Assembly (NCBI RefSeq): GCF_014639155.1
Contig: NZ_BMFT01000001.1
Coordinates: 62,001-126,000 of the forward strand
Origin: Paenibacillus segetis
Lineage (GTDB): Bacteria > Bacillota > Bacilli > Paenibacillales > Paenibacillaceae
Reading direction: 5' to 3'
DNA length: 64,000 nt
This document shows, piece after piece, positions 8,628 to 17,737 of the stretch; position 1 is the first letter of the stretch; each line of letters begins with the position of its first letter. The notes beneath the pieces were generated by a model. That model did not search any database and was not told the DNA's origin. It saw only the letters and a list, made by a program, of their open reading frames with translations. The position numbers and the translations under genes are program-made.

Positions 8628-8785
8628 TAAATTTGCTAATTTTGAACATATACTTTATTCAGAATTCACGAACCCCATTATCACGAGTATGTCACAGAGA
8701 AGAGGACAACGAACAGATCACAGTCAAGCCTTCTGAGGCATGAGCCTGAACCTTAACCTTGACTCTGTAAAACTGGCCATATATG

Positions 8786-8814
8786 AAAGAGCTCGCGTTC
8801 AACGCGAGCTCTTT
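8786..8814. terminator. bidirectional terminator after the tetR-type gene
   Basis: AAAGAGCTCGCGTT C AACGCGAGCTCTTT is a perfect 14-bp stem with A and T flanks, ending the minus-strand TetR gene. Confidence 0.75.
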
Positions 8815-8848
8815 ATTTATCATAATAGTTTTCCACTATTAAATGATT

Positions 8849-9430
8849 CTATTTTAAAAGTGTAAGTATTTCTGTTACAGAATTCTCAACAAACGATCGT
8901 TCAGGACGGGATTTCATGATCACAGTAAGTCCGATTAACGACACGACTAGTGTCTGTGCCAAGCTCTTTGCATTAATACCTGAATCTAGCTCACCTGAGC
9001 GCAACCCTCGTTCAATCGTCTCTTGGAAGATTACCGAGAGATACATCTGATGCTCTCTGGTTAGGATTTCAAATTTCTCATCATGGGGTGACAGTTCCAC
9101 CATCGAATTGATGCAAAAGCACCCCCAGCTCGGGCTTTTTTCATACTCTTTTTCTATCATATTTTCAAAAAAGGCACGGAATGCCTCTTTAACAGAATTT
9201 TTGCTTTGAAGACTAGTACGAACATAGGTAGCATGGGAACTTGTATATTTTCGCAACGCAGCTTCGAATAACCCTTTTTTGTCTCCAAAGGTTGAGTATA
9301 TGCTTGGTCGCTGAATACCCATTCTTGATGTTAAGTCACTTAAAGAGGTAGCTTCGAACCCTTTTTCCCAAAATATCTGCATAGCTGCATCTAATGCCTT
9401 GTCCTCATCAAATTCGCGTTGTCGAGCCAT
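8849..9430 (-). CDS. TetR/AcrR-family regulator
   Basis: A 193-residue repressor with an N-terminal helix-turn-helix (LSDLTSRMGIQRPSIYSTFGDKK, residues 30-52) and an all-helical ligand domain containing CFCINSMVEL, as in the YezE/YxaF-like group. It diverges from an MFS transporter gene. Promoters with TTGACA -35 boxes face each other and each has a dyad just downstream of its start, so autorepression together with repression of the transporter is likely. Confidence 0.88.
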   Translation of the reverse strand: MARQREFDEDKALDAAMQIFWEKGFEATSLSDLTSRMGIQRPSIYSTFGDKKGLFEAALRKYTSSHATYVRTSLQSKNSVKEAFRAFFENMIEKEYEKSPSWGCFCINSMVELSPHDEKFEILTREHQMYLSVIFQETIERGLRSGELDSGINAKSLAQTLVVSLIGLTVIMKSRPERSFVENSVTEILTLLK

Positions 9431-9447
9431 AGCAACTCCCTCTTTTC

Positions 9448-9466
9448 ATATCGAATGGTACGATAT
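9448..9466. promoter_or_regulatory. dyad at the tetR-type promoter start
   Basis: ATATCG-n7-CGATAT directly abuts the tetR-type -10 box; candidate autoregulatory operator. Confidence 0.4.
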
Positions 9467-9467
9467 T

Positions 9468-9496
9468 ATTTTATTATGCGAAGATTGTCCTGTCAA
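9468..9496 (-). promoter_or_regulatory. predicted promoter of the TetR-type gene
   Basis: Minus-strand TTGACA (9496-9491), 17 bases, TAAAAT (9473-9468). Confidence 0.65.
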
Positions 9497-9512
9497 TTAG
9501 TTTAGTAATACC

Positions 9513-9542
9513 TTGACAGTTATCTTTTTTTGAAGTTATATT
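9513..9542 (+). promoter_or_regulatory. predicted promoter of the MFS gene
   Basis: TTGACA (9513-9518), 18 bases, TATATT (9537-9542). Confidence 0.6.
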
Positions 9543-9559
9543 TATCATGCATTATTTCG

Positions 9560-9571
9560 TACTGATCAGTA
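9560..9571. promoter_or_regulatory. candidate TetR operator in the MFS leader
   Basis: TACTGATCAGTA is a perfect 12-bp palindrome about 11-22 bases downstream of the predicted MFS transcription start. Confidence 0.5.
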
Positions 9572-9619
9572 TGTTATTTTGAAAATTTGATATCCATAAA
9601 TTTAAGGGGGGTGCCATCT

Positions 9620-10879
9620 TTGAGGAAGTTTGAATCGAAAGTCATTACAGTCGAACATACAGGAACAAAAGTTGAAACAGCTCAAGAAGCGATTATAGGT
9701 ACAGAATCAAAGGCCGCATCATTAATGTCTCGCAAGGTGGCCATCTTATTTGCAATCGCCTGCGGACTGGCAGTCGCCAACATTTATTACGCGCAACCCT
9801 TGCTGGACGCAATTTCGAGCGAGTTCGGTATTACTCATTCAGCTGTCGGTATTGTAATTACAATTACTCAAGTTTGCTACGCACTTGGACTGCTATTGTT
9901 AGTGCCTCTTGGCGATTTTTTAAATCGACGTTGGCTGATCGCTGGACAGATGCTGGTATCCGTGTTGGCATTGATTGTGGTTGGCACTGCACCCACCAGT
10001 ATAGTGTTATTCATAGGCATAGCTGTGGTTGGATTGCTTGCCGTAGTGACACAGACGCTTGTTGCGTTCGCGGCAACTTTGGCTACCCCGGCCGAACGAG
10101 GGCGTGTCGTTGGTGTTGTGACAAGCGGAATTGTTATTGGTATTCTACTGGCACGAACTTTTGCGGGCGTGTTAATGGATTTAGCCGGTTGGCGAATTGT
10201 TTACCTTGTATCTGCGGTACTCATGCTAATCATGGCAGGTGTATTGTTTCGAGTCTTGCCGAATTTTGAGCATAAAAGAGAGTCATTATCCTACTTTCAG
10301 TTGCTTCGTTCGATGCTCGCATTGTTCACACAAGAACCAATCCTGCGAATCCGTGCTGCATTAGCCCTGATGATTTTTACCGCTTTCAGTATATTATGGA
10401 CTTCCTTAGTGCTGCCTCTCAGCACTCCACCGTTGTCTCTTTCCCATACGGCGATTGGAGCGTTTGGTCTTGCAGGAGTTGCTGGGGCGTTAGCAGCAGC
10501 GCGAGCAGGTCGCCTTGCCGATCAAGGTTTAGGGCAGAAGACCACCGGCGTAGCATTGTTTCTTTTGCTTATATCATGGTTGCCGATAAGTTACACTCAG
10601 CATTCGCTTCTCGCATTAATCGTCGGTATTGTTCTTCTTGATCTCGCAGTGCAAGCTGTACACGTCACCAACCAGAGCATGATCTTAACTTTGCGTCCCG
10701 AGGCACGCAGTAGACTTACTGCAGGTTACATGGTTTTCTATTCTATTGGCAGCGCCACTGGGTCAATCGCATCTACCAGTATCTATGCTTACTCAGGTTG
10801 GAGCGGTGTGTGCTTGTTAGGTGCAAGCGTCAGTGCTTTAGCTCTTCTATTTTGGTCATTGACCCGTCGCCTTTCCTGA
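9620..10879 (+). CDS. MFS transporter (drug/sugar efflux type)
   Basis: A 419-residue inner membrane transporter with about twelve hydrophobic segments. After a polar 35-residue leader come MSRKVAILFAIACGLAVANI and then YYAQPLL, as in the AraJ/YdhP-like efflux group. The motif A region reads GDFLNRRWLI between TM2 and TM3. TTG 9620 is chosen because AAGGGGGG is optimally placed; an upstream in-frame TTG at 9587 has no ribosome site. The divergent TetR regulator implies inducible efflux; substrate not deducible. Confidence 0.85.
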   Translation: MRKFESKVITVEHTGTKVETAQEAIIGTESKAASLMSRKVAILFAIACGLAVANIYYAQPLLDAISSEFGITHSAVGIVITITQVCYALGLLLLVPLGDFLNRRWLIAGQMLVSVLALIVVGTAPTSIVLFIGIAVVGLLAVVTQTLVAFAATLATPAERGRVVGVVTSGIVIGILLARTFAGVLMDLAGWRIVYLVSAVLMLIMAGVLFRVLPNFEHKRESLSYFQLLRSMLALFTQEPILRIRAALALMIFTAFSILWTSLVLPLSTPPLSLSHTAIGAFGLAGVAGALAAARAGRLADQGLGQKTTGVALFLLLISWLPISYTQHSLLALIVGIVLLDLAVQAVHVTNQSMILTLRPEARSRLTAGYMVFYSIGSATGSIASTSIYAYSGWSGVCLLGASVSALALLFWSLTRRLS

Positions 10880-10907
10880 TTAAATTCGGGTGAATATGAT
10901 GTGCGTT

Positions 10908-10939
10908 GGGGCTTTTGCTGTGAATCGGCAAAAGCTCCC
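10908..10939 (+). terminator. terminator-like hairpin after the MFS gene
   Basis: GGGGCTTTTGC pairs with GCAAAAGCTCC around nine bases; there is no clear T run. Confidence 0.45.
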
Positions 10940-10996
10940 TTCGAGATAACACATCATTTTGTATTACAGTGCAGTTTATTTCCCTAATGGATTTTT

Positions 10997-11056
10997 TTGA
11001 CAAACAAGTCTACAAGTTGTAGACTGAAAATAAATAAGGTCTACGATTTGTAGACC
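10997..11056 (+). promoter_or_regulatory. blaI-type promoter with two repressor operators
   Basis: TTGACA (10997-11002), 17 bases, TAGACT (11020-11025). Operator 1, AGTCTACAAGTTGTAGACT (11007-11025), is a perfect palindrome over the -10 box. Operator 2, GGTCTACGATTTGTAGACC (11038-11056), has one mismatch. Centres are 31 bases apart, three helical turns. The shape, with GTCTACA half-sites, resembles BlaI/MecI operators (core TACA/TGTA). Confidence 0.8.
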
Positions 11057-11073
11057 AGAGGAGACTATGCATA

Positions 11074-11436
11074 ATGAAAAACATAAGACTGACCGAAATG
11101 GAAGAAAAATTTGCCGATTTAATTTGGCGTAACGAACCGATCCAATCAGGGAATCTGGTGAAATTGTGTGAGGCAGAGCTCAACTGGAAGAAATCGACCA
11201 CATATACCATGCTAAAACGTCTTGAAGGCAAAGAGCTATTTAATAACCGAGATGGCGTGGTGGTATCTAGTGTGAAAAGGGATGATTTCTATGCTGAGCA
11301 AAGCAAGCAATTTGTGAAGGAAACTTTCGACGGCTCGTTGCCAAAGTTTTTGGCTGCATTCACTCGAAGTCGAAAACTAAGCGACAGCGAAATCGATGAT
11401 GTTCTAAGGCTTATCAACGAGCATAAGGAGGGATAA
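11074..11436 (+). CDS. BlaI/MecI/CopY-family repressor
   Basis: A 120-residue winged-helix repressor. LTEMEEKFADLIWRNEPIQS and CEAELNWKKSTTYTMLKRL form the helix-turn-helix; the rest is the dimerisation domain (FVKETFDGSLPKFLAAF), the region that partner peptidases cleave in BlaI-type systems. AGAGGAGAC precedes ATG 11074. It is followed two bases later by the M56 peptidase gene, the normal sensor partner. Two operators in its own promoter imply autoregulation. Confidence 0.92.
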   Translation: MKNIRLTEMEEKFADLIWRNEPIQSGNLVKLCEAELNWKKSTTYTMLKRLEGKELFNNRDGVVVSSVKRDDFYAEQSKQFVKETFDGSLPKFLAAFTRSRKLSDSEIDDVLRLINEHKEG

Positions 11437-11438
11437 CC

Positions 11439-13514
11439 GTGGATCAGCTGTTGGTACATACTGTAAATATGAGCATAACCGCGAGCTATGTCATTTTGTT
11501 TGTACTCGTAACACGGCTGCTACTCCGAAAAGTCCCCAAGATTTTCTCCTATGTCCTTTGGCTAGTAGTATTGTTCCGTCTCGTATGTCCATTCTCCTTC
11601 GAGAGTGTGTTCAGCCTTGTTCCTATTGACGCCCAAAATACCCCAATGGATCGAATCTACTACTCACAAACTCCACAAACCCCACTTACTCCAAGCGAAA
11701 TTACTAGCACGGACCAAGCAGTAAATAACATAAATCCTGAACCAATTTCAGCAGCACCTATGACTACGATTAGTACAAATTCTATAGATAAATGGTTTGA
11801 TCTCGGACAGTATATATGGATATTGGGTATTGTCATTTTGCTGACCTATTGCCTAGTTACCACTGCGCGACTCCACCTACGATTAAGGAGCGCTGAGCAC
11901 GTATTTGATAATGTATATGAAAGTAGCAGCATTACAACACCATTTGTATTTGGAGTGCTGAGACCTAAAATTTATCTTCCTATAGGTCTATACGAGAAAG
12001 AAAGAGCTTATATTATCAAACACGAACAAGTACATATCAAAAGGCTTGACCATAATATAAAACCATTTGCGTTCTTCGTGTTATGTGTTCATTGGTTTAA
12101 TCCGCTGGTTTGGGTAGCGTTCTTTCTTATGAGCGAAGATATGGAAAAATCCTGTGATGAGACTGTTATTAGGCAGATGGGCAGCGAGATTAAAAAGGAT
12201 TATTCGACCTCACTGTTGTCCTTATCCACCGGAAGACGATTTATAGGTGGTTCTCCGCTTGCTTTTGGCGAGAGCAACACGAGAGGGCGAATCATGAATA
12301 TTTTAAACTACAAGAAACCTGCATTTTGGGTTGTTATCGTAGCAATTACTGTGGTAGTTGCCCTTGGTGTGGGACTGATGAGCAATCCGAAGAAACATCA
12401 AATCACCGTTGAGGATTATGCTAACCAGTATATTGAACAGGTCATTACAGGACATGAGCAACATGATGTCAAAATTGTTGACCGAAAAATAACAAAGCTT
12501 GAAAAGATCGCGGAATTCGATGAACTATTTTCATCACCTATGGAAATTTGGGCCCTTGAATATCGCCTGAAACCGGATGATCCAAGTAAGGCGATCGTGC
12601 CGGAAGGAATGACAGCTGACGGTTTGATTACCGAAGATGGAAGCATGGGAAAGCCGATGCTCGTATTTTCGTATAAAGGTTCAACACCGCAGTTTCTAGG
12701 AGTGATCAGGAGCGGAGAGAATGATCTGACTAAAAAGGCCGGTCAGGAAATGGCGCTTCGTGTGTTTCTTGAAGCAAATGGACAATTGCCTCATGAAACC
12801 TATAGCGGGAATCACATGCTGGTGAAATTTCCACTAACCACAGGAGAAACAAGCCAACTTTTATTATCTCAGCCGGTTGTTCAGGGAGATTTGGGGATTT
12901 GGTGTGTCGAACGCTGGAAGGATACCAATGGCAATGAATATTACAATACACCTCAAACGGATGATTCGATAGCCGATTACTATGACCGTTTGCAACAACA
13001 AGCTGCTCAGGGAGAAGATCGATCCCTTCTTGATCCTTTACAGGTTGCCATGAAATATATAAGCAATGATATAGGTATGGGGAAACATATTTCATTGGAT
13101 CAGCTTGTTGTTGATGATACAGCTACTGCCAAGGACTTTGCCATTACTCCAGAAAGTACATTGCTGGGCTATGTGTTGAATCTTAGTATGGATAATGACT
13201 CTTTTGATTTTGATAATATCGAATGGCTTACACTTGAAGATTCCGCTCGGTTTAAGAGTTTGAACATTAACCCAGATGAGGATATGCCGAATGGATTTTA
13301 TATTCTTAACAAATATACCTATACGGACCCGCTTCAGGTTGCAGGTGAAACGAAATATGGCATTCTCGATAATCAGAATCTCGATTCTCCAAAAGTGGTA
13401 AGTAAGCAAGATTTTATTGAACATTTCAAGCAATACTCCGATTTCATGCCACCATGCACAATCACTACAAGGGACGGATATGTGACCAGCATAACGGAGA
13501 TATATGTGCCTTAA
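11439..13514 (+). CDS. BlaR1/MecR1-like M56 metallopeptidase sensor with unknown C-domain
   Basis: A 691-residue membrane protein. Several N-terminal hydrophobic segments surround the cytoplasmic zinc peptidase with HEQVH at 195-199 and the second ligand region SEDMEKSCDETV. A further TM (FWVVIVAITVVVALGVGL) near residue 295 leads to about 380 exported residues. That outer part lacks the SxxK penicillin-binding motif of BlaR1, so the signal is probably not a beta-lactam. GTG 11439 has AAGGAGGG. It should cleave or relieve the upstream repressor. No beta-lactamase gene is nearby. Confidence 0.85.
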   Translation: MDQLLVHTVNMSITASYVILFVLVTRLLLRKVPKIFSYVLWLVVLFRLVCPFSFESVFSLVPIDAQNTPMDRIYYSQTPQTPLTPSEITSTDQAVNNINPEPISAAPMTTISTNSIDKWFDLGQYIWILGIVILLTYCLVTTARLHLRLRSAEHVFDNVYESSSITTPFVFGVLRPKIYLPIGLYEKERAYIIKHEQVHIKRLDHNIKPFAFFVLCVHWFNPLVWVAFFLMSEDMEKSCDETVIRQMGSEIKKDYSTSLLSLSTGRRFIGGSPLAFGESNTRGRIMNILNYKKPAFWVVIVAITVVVALGVGLMSNPKKHQITVEDYANQYIEQVITGHEQHDVKIVDRKITKLEKIAEFDELFSSPMEIWALEYRLKPDDPSKAIVPEGMTADGLITEDGSMGKPMLVFSYKGSTPQFLGVIRSGENDLTKKAGQEMALRVFLEANGQLPHETYSGNHMLVKFPLTTGETSQLLLSQPVVQGDLGIWCVERWKDTNGNEYYNTPQTDDSIADYYDRLQQQAAQGEDRSLLDPLQVAMKYISNDIGMGKHISLDQLVVDDTATAKDFAITPESTLLGYVLNLSMDNDSFDFDNIEWLTLEDSARFKSLNINPDEDMPNGFYILNKYTYTDPLQVAGETKYGILDNQNLDSPKVVSKQDFIEHFKQYSDFMPPCTITTRDGYVTSITEIYVP

Positions 13515-13543
13515 TCGTGCTGATGTAGATCCGACTATATAGC

Positions 13544-13570
13544 AAGAGCCTGCGTACGACGCGGGCTCTT
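13544..13570 (+). terminator. terminator of the BlaI/M56 operon
   Basis: AAGAGCCTGCGT ACG ACGCGGGCTCTT forms a 12-bp stem with one G-U pair, followed by TGCC. Confidence 0.6.
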
Positions 13571-13675
13571 TGCCGTTTCGACGGTTAGTGGTTAGTCTAA
13601 GGTCATGGATACGTTTATTTTCAACTACAAATGTCAATTCCCACCGAAAACGCTGATCACACGCTAATATTTTTA

Positions 13676-13732
13676 TTGACAGCTATTATGGTGCCCCTTA
13701 CAATGATCAAGTGAATATGATAATCATTCTCA
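13676..13732 (+). promoter_or_regulatory. promoter plus Fur box
   Basis: TTGACA (13676-13681), 17 bases, TACAAT (13699-13704). A 7-1-7 Fur box TGATAATCATTCTCA (13718-13732), one mismatch from the TGATAAT-n-ATTATCA consensus, covers the start region, so iron repression is expected. Confidence 0.8.
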
Positions 13733-13837
13733 TTATAATTAGGTGTTGCTCCTCGCATTCTGAGTTGCACACACAATAGACACGAATCGATTCATCAATT
13801 ATCAATAGCACGAGATGCTATAGGGGAGAGTCATCTT

Positions 13838-14812
13838 ATGAAAAAAATATTCGTTCCATTAACTCTAGTTCTTATTCTTCTACTTAGCGCATGCAGCAGC
13901 GGTAACTCTCCGAAGACTGCCAACAATGAGAGTAATCAGTCTGCAGCCGCGTCGGCAGATTCGGCATCACCTTCTGATTCAGGCGATTCGGAATCCGGCA
14001 CGTTTATCTACCAATCCGAGGATGGGCCGGTAGAGGTTCCGAAGAATCCACAACGTGTTGTTGTCATTACCAGATTTCTAACGGGTAACGTTATGGCGCT
14101 CGGCGTTCCAGTGGTTGGTGTGGATGAGATGTCCAAGACCAATCCGAGATTCGAAGAGCAGCTCAAAGACATCGAGACGGTTACGGACGAAAGTATTGAG
14201 AAGATTATCGAGCTGAATCCGGATCTCATTATCGGGCTCTCGGATATTAATAACATTGATAAGTTCAAGAAAATCGCTCCTACAGTCACTTATACTTATG
14301 GAAAAGTGGATTACTTAACGCAGCAACTGGAAGTTGGAAAATTGTTGAACAAAGAGAAGGAAGCGCAAGCCTGGGTCGACGATTTCCAAGTACGGGTAAA
14401 AGAAGCCGGAGATAAGATCAAGGCGAAGATCGGTGAAGATGCAACGGTCTCGGTCATTGAGACATTCAATAAACAGCTCTATGTTTATGGTGATAACTTT
14501 GGACGCGGAACTGAAATTCTCTATTCGGGATTTGGGCTAGCCAAGCCAGAAAAGGTTAGTCAAGCGACGAAGAAAGACGGTTACTTTGCCGTGTCGTTGG
14601 AAGTTCTGAAGGATTACTTTGGTGATTATGTTATTTTCAGCAAGAACACGGATGAAGATAATTCGTTCCAGGAGACCGAAACGTACAATAATATTCCCGC
14701 AGTGAAGAACGATCGTATCTACGAGGCTGATGCGAAGGCATTCTACTTTAACGATCCGTTGAGCATGGAATATCAGTTGGAATTCTTTATTCAAAAATTT
14801 CTAGGTGAGTAA
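13838..14812 (+). CDS. iron-siderophore ABC transporter substrate-binding lipoprotein
   Basis: Surface lipoprotein of 324 residues that would deliver a ferric siderophore to an ABC permease. The lipobox is LLSAC with Cys19, then a Ser/Ala-rich linker. The two-lobed class III binding domain shows PQRVVVITRFLTGNVMALGV and LNPDLIIGLSD; near the end are NNIPAVKNDRIYEADA and a C-terminal FFIQKF. It is most like the FhuD/YxeB hydroxamate group, although FeuA/YclQ-type cannot be excluded. No permease or ATPase gene adjoins it, so it must share a transporter encoded elsewhere. Confidence 0.88.
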   Translation: MKKIFVPLTLVLILLLSACSSGNSPKTANNESNQSAAASADSASPSDSGDSESGTFIYQSEDGPVEVPKNPQRVVVITRFLTGNVMALGVPVVGVDEMSKTNPRFEEQLKDIETVTDESIEKIIELNPDLIIGLSDINNIDKFKKIAPTVTYTYGKVDYLTQQLEVGKLLNKEKEAQAWVDDFQVRVKEAGDKIKAKIGEDATVSVIETFNKQLYVYGDNFGRGTEILYSGFGLAKPEKVSQATKKDGYFAVSLEVLKDYFGDYVIFSKNTDEDNSFQETETYNNIPAVKNDRIYEADAKAFYFNDPLSMEYQLEFFIQKFLGE

Positions 14813-14876
14813 GGGATTAGCGCATCTGGTAACTGTATCGGTTTGGGATATTACGATAATAGACTACACCTCAAAC

Positions 14877-14920
14877 AAAAAGGCAGAGCTATGGCGCTTA
14901 TTCAGCCATGCTCTGCCTGA
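14877..14920 (-). terminator. terminator of secA2-like gene
   Basis: Read on the minus strand, AGGCAGAGCATGGC pairs with the complementary arm ending in CTCTGCCT, followed by TTTTTG. It lies about 110 bases after the secA2-like stop. Confidence 0.65.
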
Positions 14921-15028
14921 TGTTAGTTATAGAATAATATTTTTCGATGCTCAACAACCGCCTAAGTGTCCGTTATTTCGTGTTGCAAATGGGCGACAAT
15001 GCGATCTCCTTGAAAAAGCTACGCTGCA

Positions 15029-17305
15029 TCAATATTCTGATAGCTTGAATATAGGCCTTATAGCCTTGCGAAAATAATATGCCAATACGGTTACTGTGGT
15101 CCATGAGCTGCGTTTATTCTGGATGTATTGATCGTTGATAATATAAGTCCGAGTGGAAGTAGGGCTCTTCAGACCGAACTTTTCCCACACCTCCGGATCA
15201 TTCGAACCTCCGAGCCTTACAAGCATATTCTCCGACTCACTATTTATTTTAGCTGGAATTTGCTCGTATGCTTGGGTGATTTGCGCATGAAATTCGTCGA
15301 TCGGATTGCGGCTAGCAAGGCTCTCCAAGTGGATGCCTTCGCGAATGTAAGAAACGTATGCCAGATGGTCAGCCCAGAACTCGTCGATATAAAAAAGCCG
15401 CACCCGCTGCTCCGAAAGGCTCATCGGCTTCTCGCCCTTCAAAATTTCGAGCCGCTCCTTGTATAGAAGTCGCCTCTGATCCTCCACCATATCCGAATAA
15501 CAGTTCAGCTCCTGATGGATATCGAAGTTTTGGCCCATAATGATGCGTTGGATTTGCGCGATTTTGCTACGGAGCACCGAATCTTCGAGGGCCTCATCCT
15601 GCCTAAGATTACGAATCGCTTTATTGATGCCGAACCGAAGCATCAACTCGTCCTCCAAACTTACGAAAAACACAGAAGATCCCGGGTCGCCTTGGCGACC
15701 AGAACGCCCGCGCAGTTGGTCGTCGATCCGCACGCTTTCGTTCACATGCGTACCAATCACGTACAATCCGCCTAACTTGGCGACAACTTCTGCTTGCGTG
15801 GGGTTGCCGCCACCGAGCCGAATGTCGACGCCACGTCCCGCCATATTCGTAGACACCGTTACGGCGCCGATTTCTCCCGCTTTGGCGATGATCTCGGCTT
15901 CTTTTGCGTCGTTTTTTGCATTCAGAACATGGCAAGGAACGCCTTTAACGGCTAGCGCCTCCGCCAGCATGTTAGACTCTCCGACGCTTGACGTACCAAC
16001 TAGAATCGGACGGCCCGTCCTATGGACGGATGAGATTTCTTGCACAAGCGCCTTAAGTTTGGCTTCGTTATGGGTATAAATCCGGTGCGGATGGTCGATC
16101 CGTATGTTGGGCCGGTTCGGTGGAATTTGGACGACCTGTAGCACATAAATTTCTTCGAAATCCATTGCGGAAGCATGCGCCGTAGCCGTCATTCCGCAAA
16201 TCTTCGGATATAGGCTAAGGAAGTGTTGAAGCGTAATCGTTCCGAGAATTTTTCCGCCGGAGTTCGACTGTAGCCCTTCTTTAGCCGCAAGCGCGGCTTG
16301 CAGCCTGTCCGGCAAATGCCTGTTCTCCGCCACACGGCCGGTATATTCGTCGATCAGCTCGATATTACCGTCCCGGACGATGTAATCGACGTCTTTTTTT
16401 AATATTGATTCCACATGTAGCGCGCAATTTAATGACGATAACAAATGACTATTATGGCTTTCGTACAAATTGCCGCATCCTAGCAGCGATTCCACTTTTG
16501 CAGAGCCCGCTTCATTCAAGTAAACGTTCCGCCTGAACTCGTCGAAGTCGTAATGCTCATTTTGCTCGAGTTGGCGAGCTACTTCAGCGAAACGAATGCC
16601 ATCGTTGCCAGAAGAGCCCGGTTCGCAGGCGATGACTAGCGGCACCCGAGCTTCGTCGAGGAGCAGTGAGTCCGCTTCGTCGACGATGACGTAGTGGAAA
16701 GGACGATGTACGGTATCGCCTTCGTCCAGTGCGATCGTGTCGCGCAAATAATCGAATCCCGCCTCTTTGGCCGTAACATAGGTTATATCCGCGGCATACG
16801 CTTCCCGTTTCTCGGACAGGTCCATGCCCGCTTGAACCGAGCTTACCTTTAACCCGAGGAAACGATAGATCGGGCCCATCCACTCCGCATCTCGATTTGC
16901 TAAATAATCGTTAAATGTCAGCACATGAACACCTTCGCCGGTCAGCGCATTTAGATAAGCAGGCATAACAGCAGAGAGCGTCTTCCCTTCACCGGTATGC
17001 TGCTCGATCAAAAATCTCTCGTGCAGAGCGATGGCAGCCATGATCTGAACTTCGTAAGGCTGTAAGCCGAGCTTTCTCTTCGCTGCCTCGCAGACTAACG
17101 CATAAGCATCGACAAGCAGCTCATCCAAAGGCGTACCTGATTTTGCTTCTTTTTGCAGCCGTAGGGATTCCGCTTGAAGCTGCCCATCGTCCCATACTTC
17201 CAAATTCCGTTTCCTGATGAGCTCCGCCTTGTTCCGATAGACTTTCAGCTTATTCTGGGTATCGTGGTCTTTGAATTTTTGCATCAACTTGAGAGCTATA
17301 TTCAT
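15029..17305 (-). CDS. secA2: SecA-family preprotein translocase ATPase, accessory SecA2 type
   Basis: ATP-driven motor for protein export through the Sec channel. The 758-residue protein has Walker A GEGKT (105-109), DEAD-like VIVDEADSLL near 207, the preprotein cross-linking domain after it, the helicase-2 motif QLRGRSGRQGDPG near 545, and the helical scaffold. It ends without the CxCxSGKKYKKCCG zinc tail of housekeeping SecA and is shorter than the usual 830-840 residues, so I call it SecA2. It stands alone: no SecY2, Asp or glycosylated-adhesin genes adjoin. GAGGGGAGA precedes ATG 17305. Confidence 0.85.
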   Translation of the reverse strand: MNIALKLMQKFKDHDTQNKLKVYRNKAELIRKRNLEVWDDGQLQAESLRLQKEAKSGTPLDELLVDAYALVCEAAKRKLGLQPYEVQIMAAIALHERFLIEQHTGEGKTLSAVMPAYLNALTGEGVHVLTFNDYLANRDAEWMGPIYRFLGLKVSSVQAGMDLSEKREAYAADITYVTAKEAGFDYLRDTIALDEGDTVHRPFHYVIVDEADSLLLDEARVPLVIACEPGSSGNDGIRFAEVARQLEQNEHYDFDEFRRNVYLNEAGSAKVESLLGCGNLYESHNSHLLSSLNCALHVESILKKDVDYIVRDGNIELIDEYTGRVAENRHLPDRLQAALAAKEGLQSNSGGKILGTITLQHFLSLYPKICGMTATAHASAMDFEEIYVLQVVQIPPNRPNIRIDHPHRIYTHNEAKLKALVQEISSVHRTGRPILVGTSSVGESNMLAEALAVKGVPCHVLNAKNDAKEAEIIAKAGEIGAVTVSTNMAGRGVDIRLGGGNPTQAEVVAKLGGLYVIGTHVNESVRIDDQLRGRSGRQGDPGSSVFFVSLEDELMLRFGINKAIRNLRQDEALEDSVLRSKIAQIQRIIMGQNFDIHQELNCYSDMVEDQRRLLYKERLEILKGEKPMSLSEQRVRLFYIDEFWADHLAYVSYIREGIHLESLASRNPIDEFHAQITQAYEQIPAKINSESENMLVRLGGSNDPEVWEKFGLKSPTSTRTYIINDQYIQNKRSSWTTVTVLAYYFRKAIRPIFKLSEY

Positions 17306-17737
17306 TGGAATTTGATCTCCCCTCGGTAGATACGCTTAGTTTTGAACATATTTGCACTGCTCTGTCACCCATCAAGCACGAACGTTGTTAACTAGCATAC
17401 GATAGATTCCTTCCAGCTATTGGTTGGGAAAGATTGTAACTTATGTATTTCAAAATGTAAACAACTAGTCATTGAAGAGTAAAAGAAGAGGGCAACACGT
17501 TATAACCGTCATGCAGCCCCCGAACCCGTATTCGATACGGCATCTTGAACTAATCACTCTAACATTCTGTTTCAAAGTCCAGTCTTATTGGATTCTTAAG
17601 TAAAATTGTGGCATATTAAATATATACATGAGAAAACGTGGCAAAGAATGCCCCGTCTCCTATCCTATTTGGAATGGAGGCGGGGTTTTGTACGTTTGCA
17701 AGCTTAATTTTTTTGTTGGAAAGTGAGGGGGTAGAAC
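17306..17737. other. gene-free region between secA2-like and the nuclease-fold gene
   Basis: A 432-base divergent spacer. It holds the palindrome CCGTATTCGATACGG near 17526 and a terminator-like hairpin at 17651-17685 (CCCCGTCTCC / GGAGGCGGGG, then TTTTG), only about 50 bases before the next start. No open frame with a ribosome site was seen. The hairpin might attenuate the downstream gene. Confidence 0.5.

Noticed and set aside
14805..15077. 90-codon plus-strand frame after the siderophore-binding protein
   Set aside because: It overlaps the stop of the upstream gene and the secA2-like 3' end, runs through a terminator hairpin, and has no family-like features.
17526..17540. CCGTATTCGATACGG palindrome as an operator for secA2-like or the nuclease-fold gene
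   Set aside because: A single short dyad far from both starts, with no promoter recognised around it.
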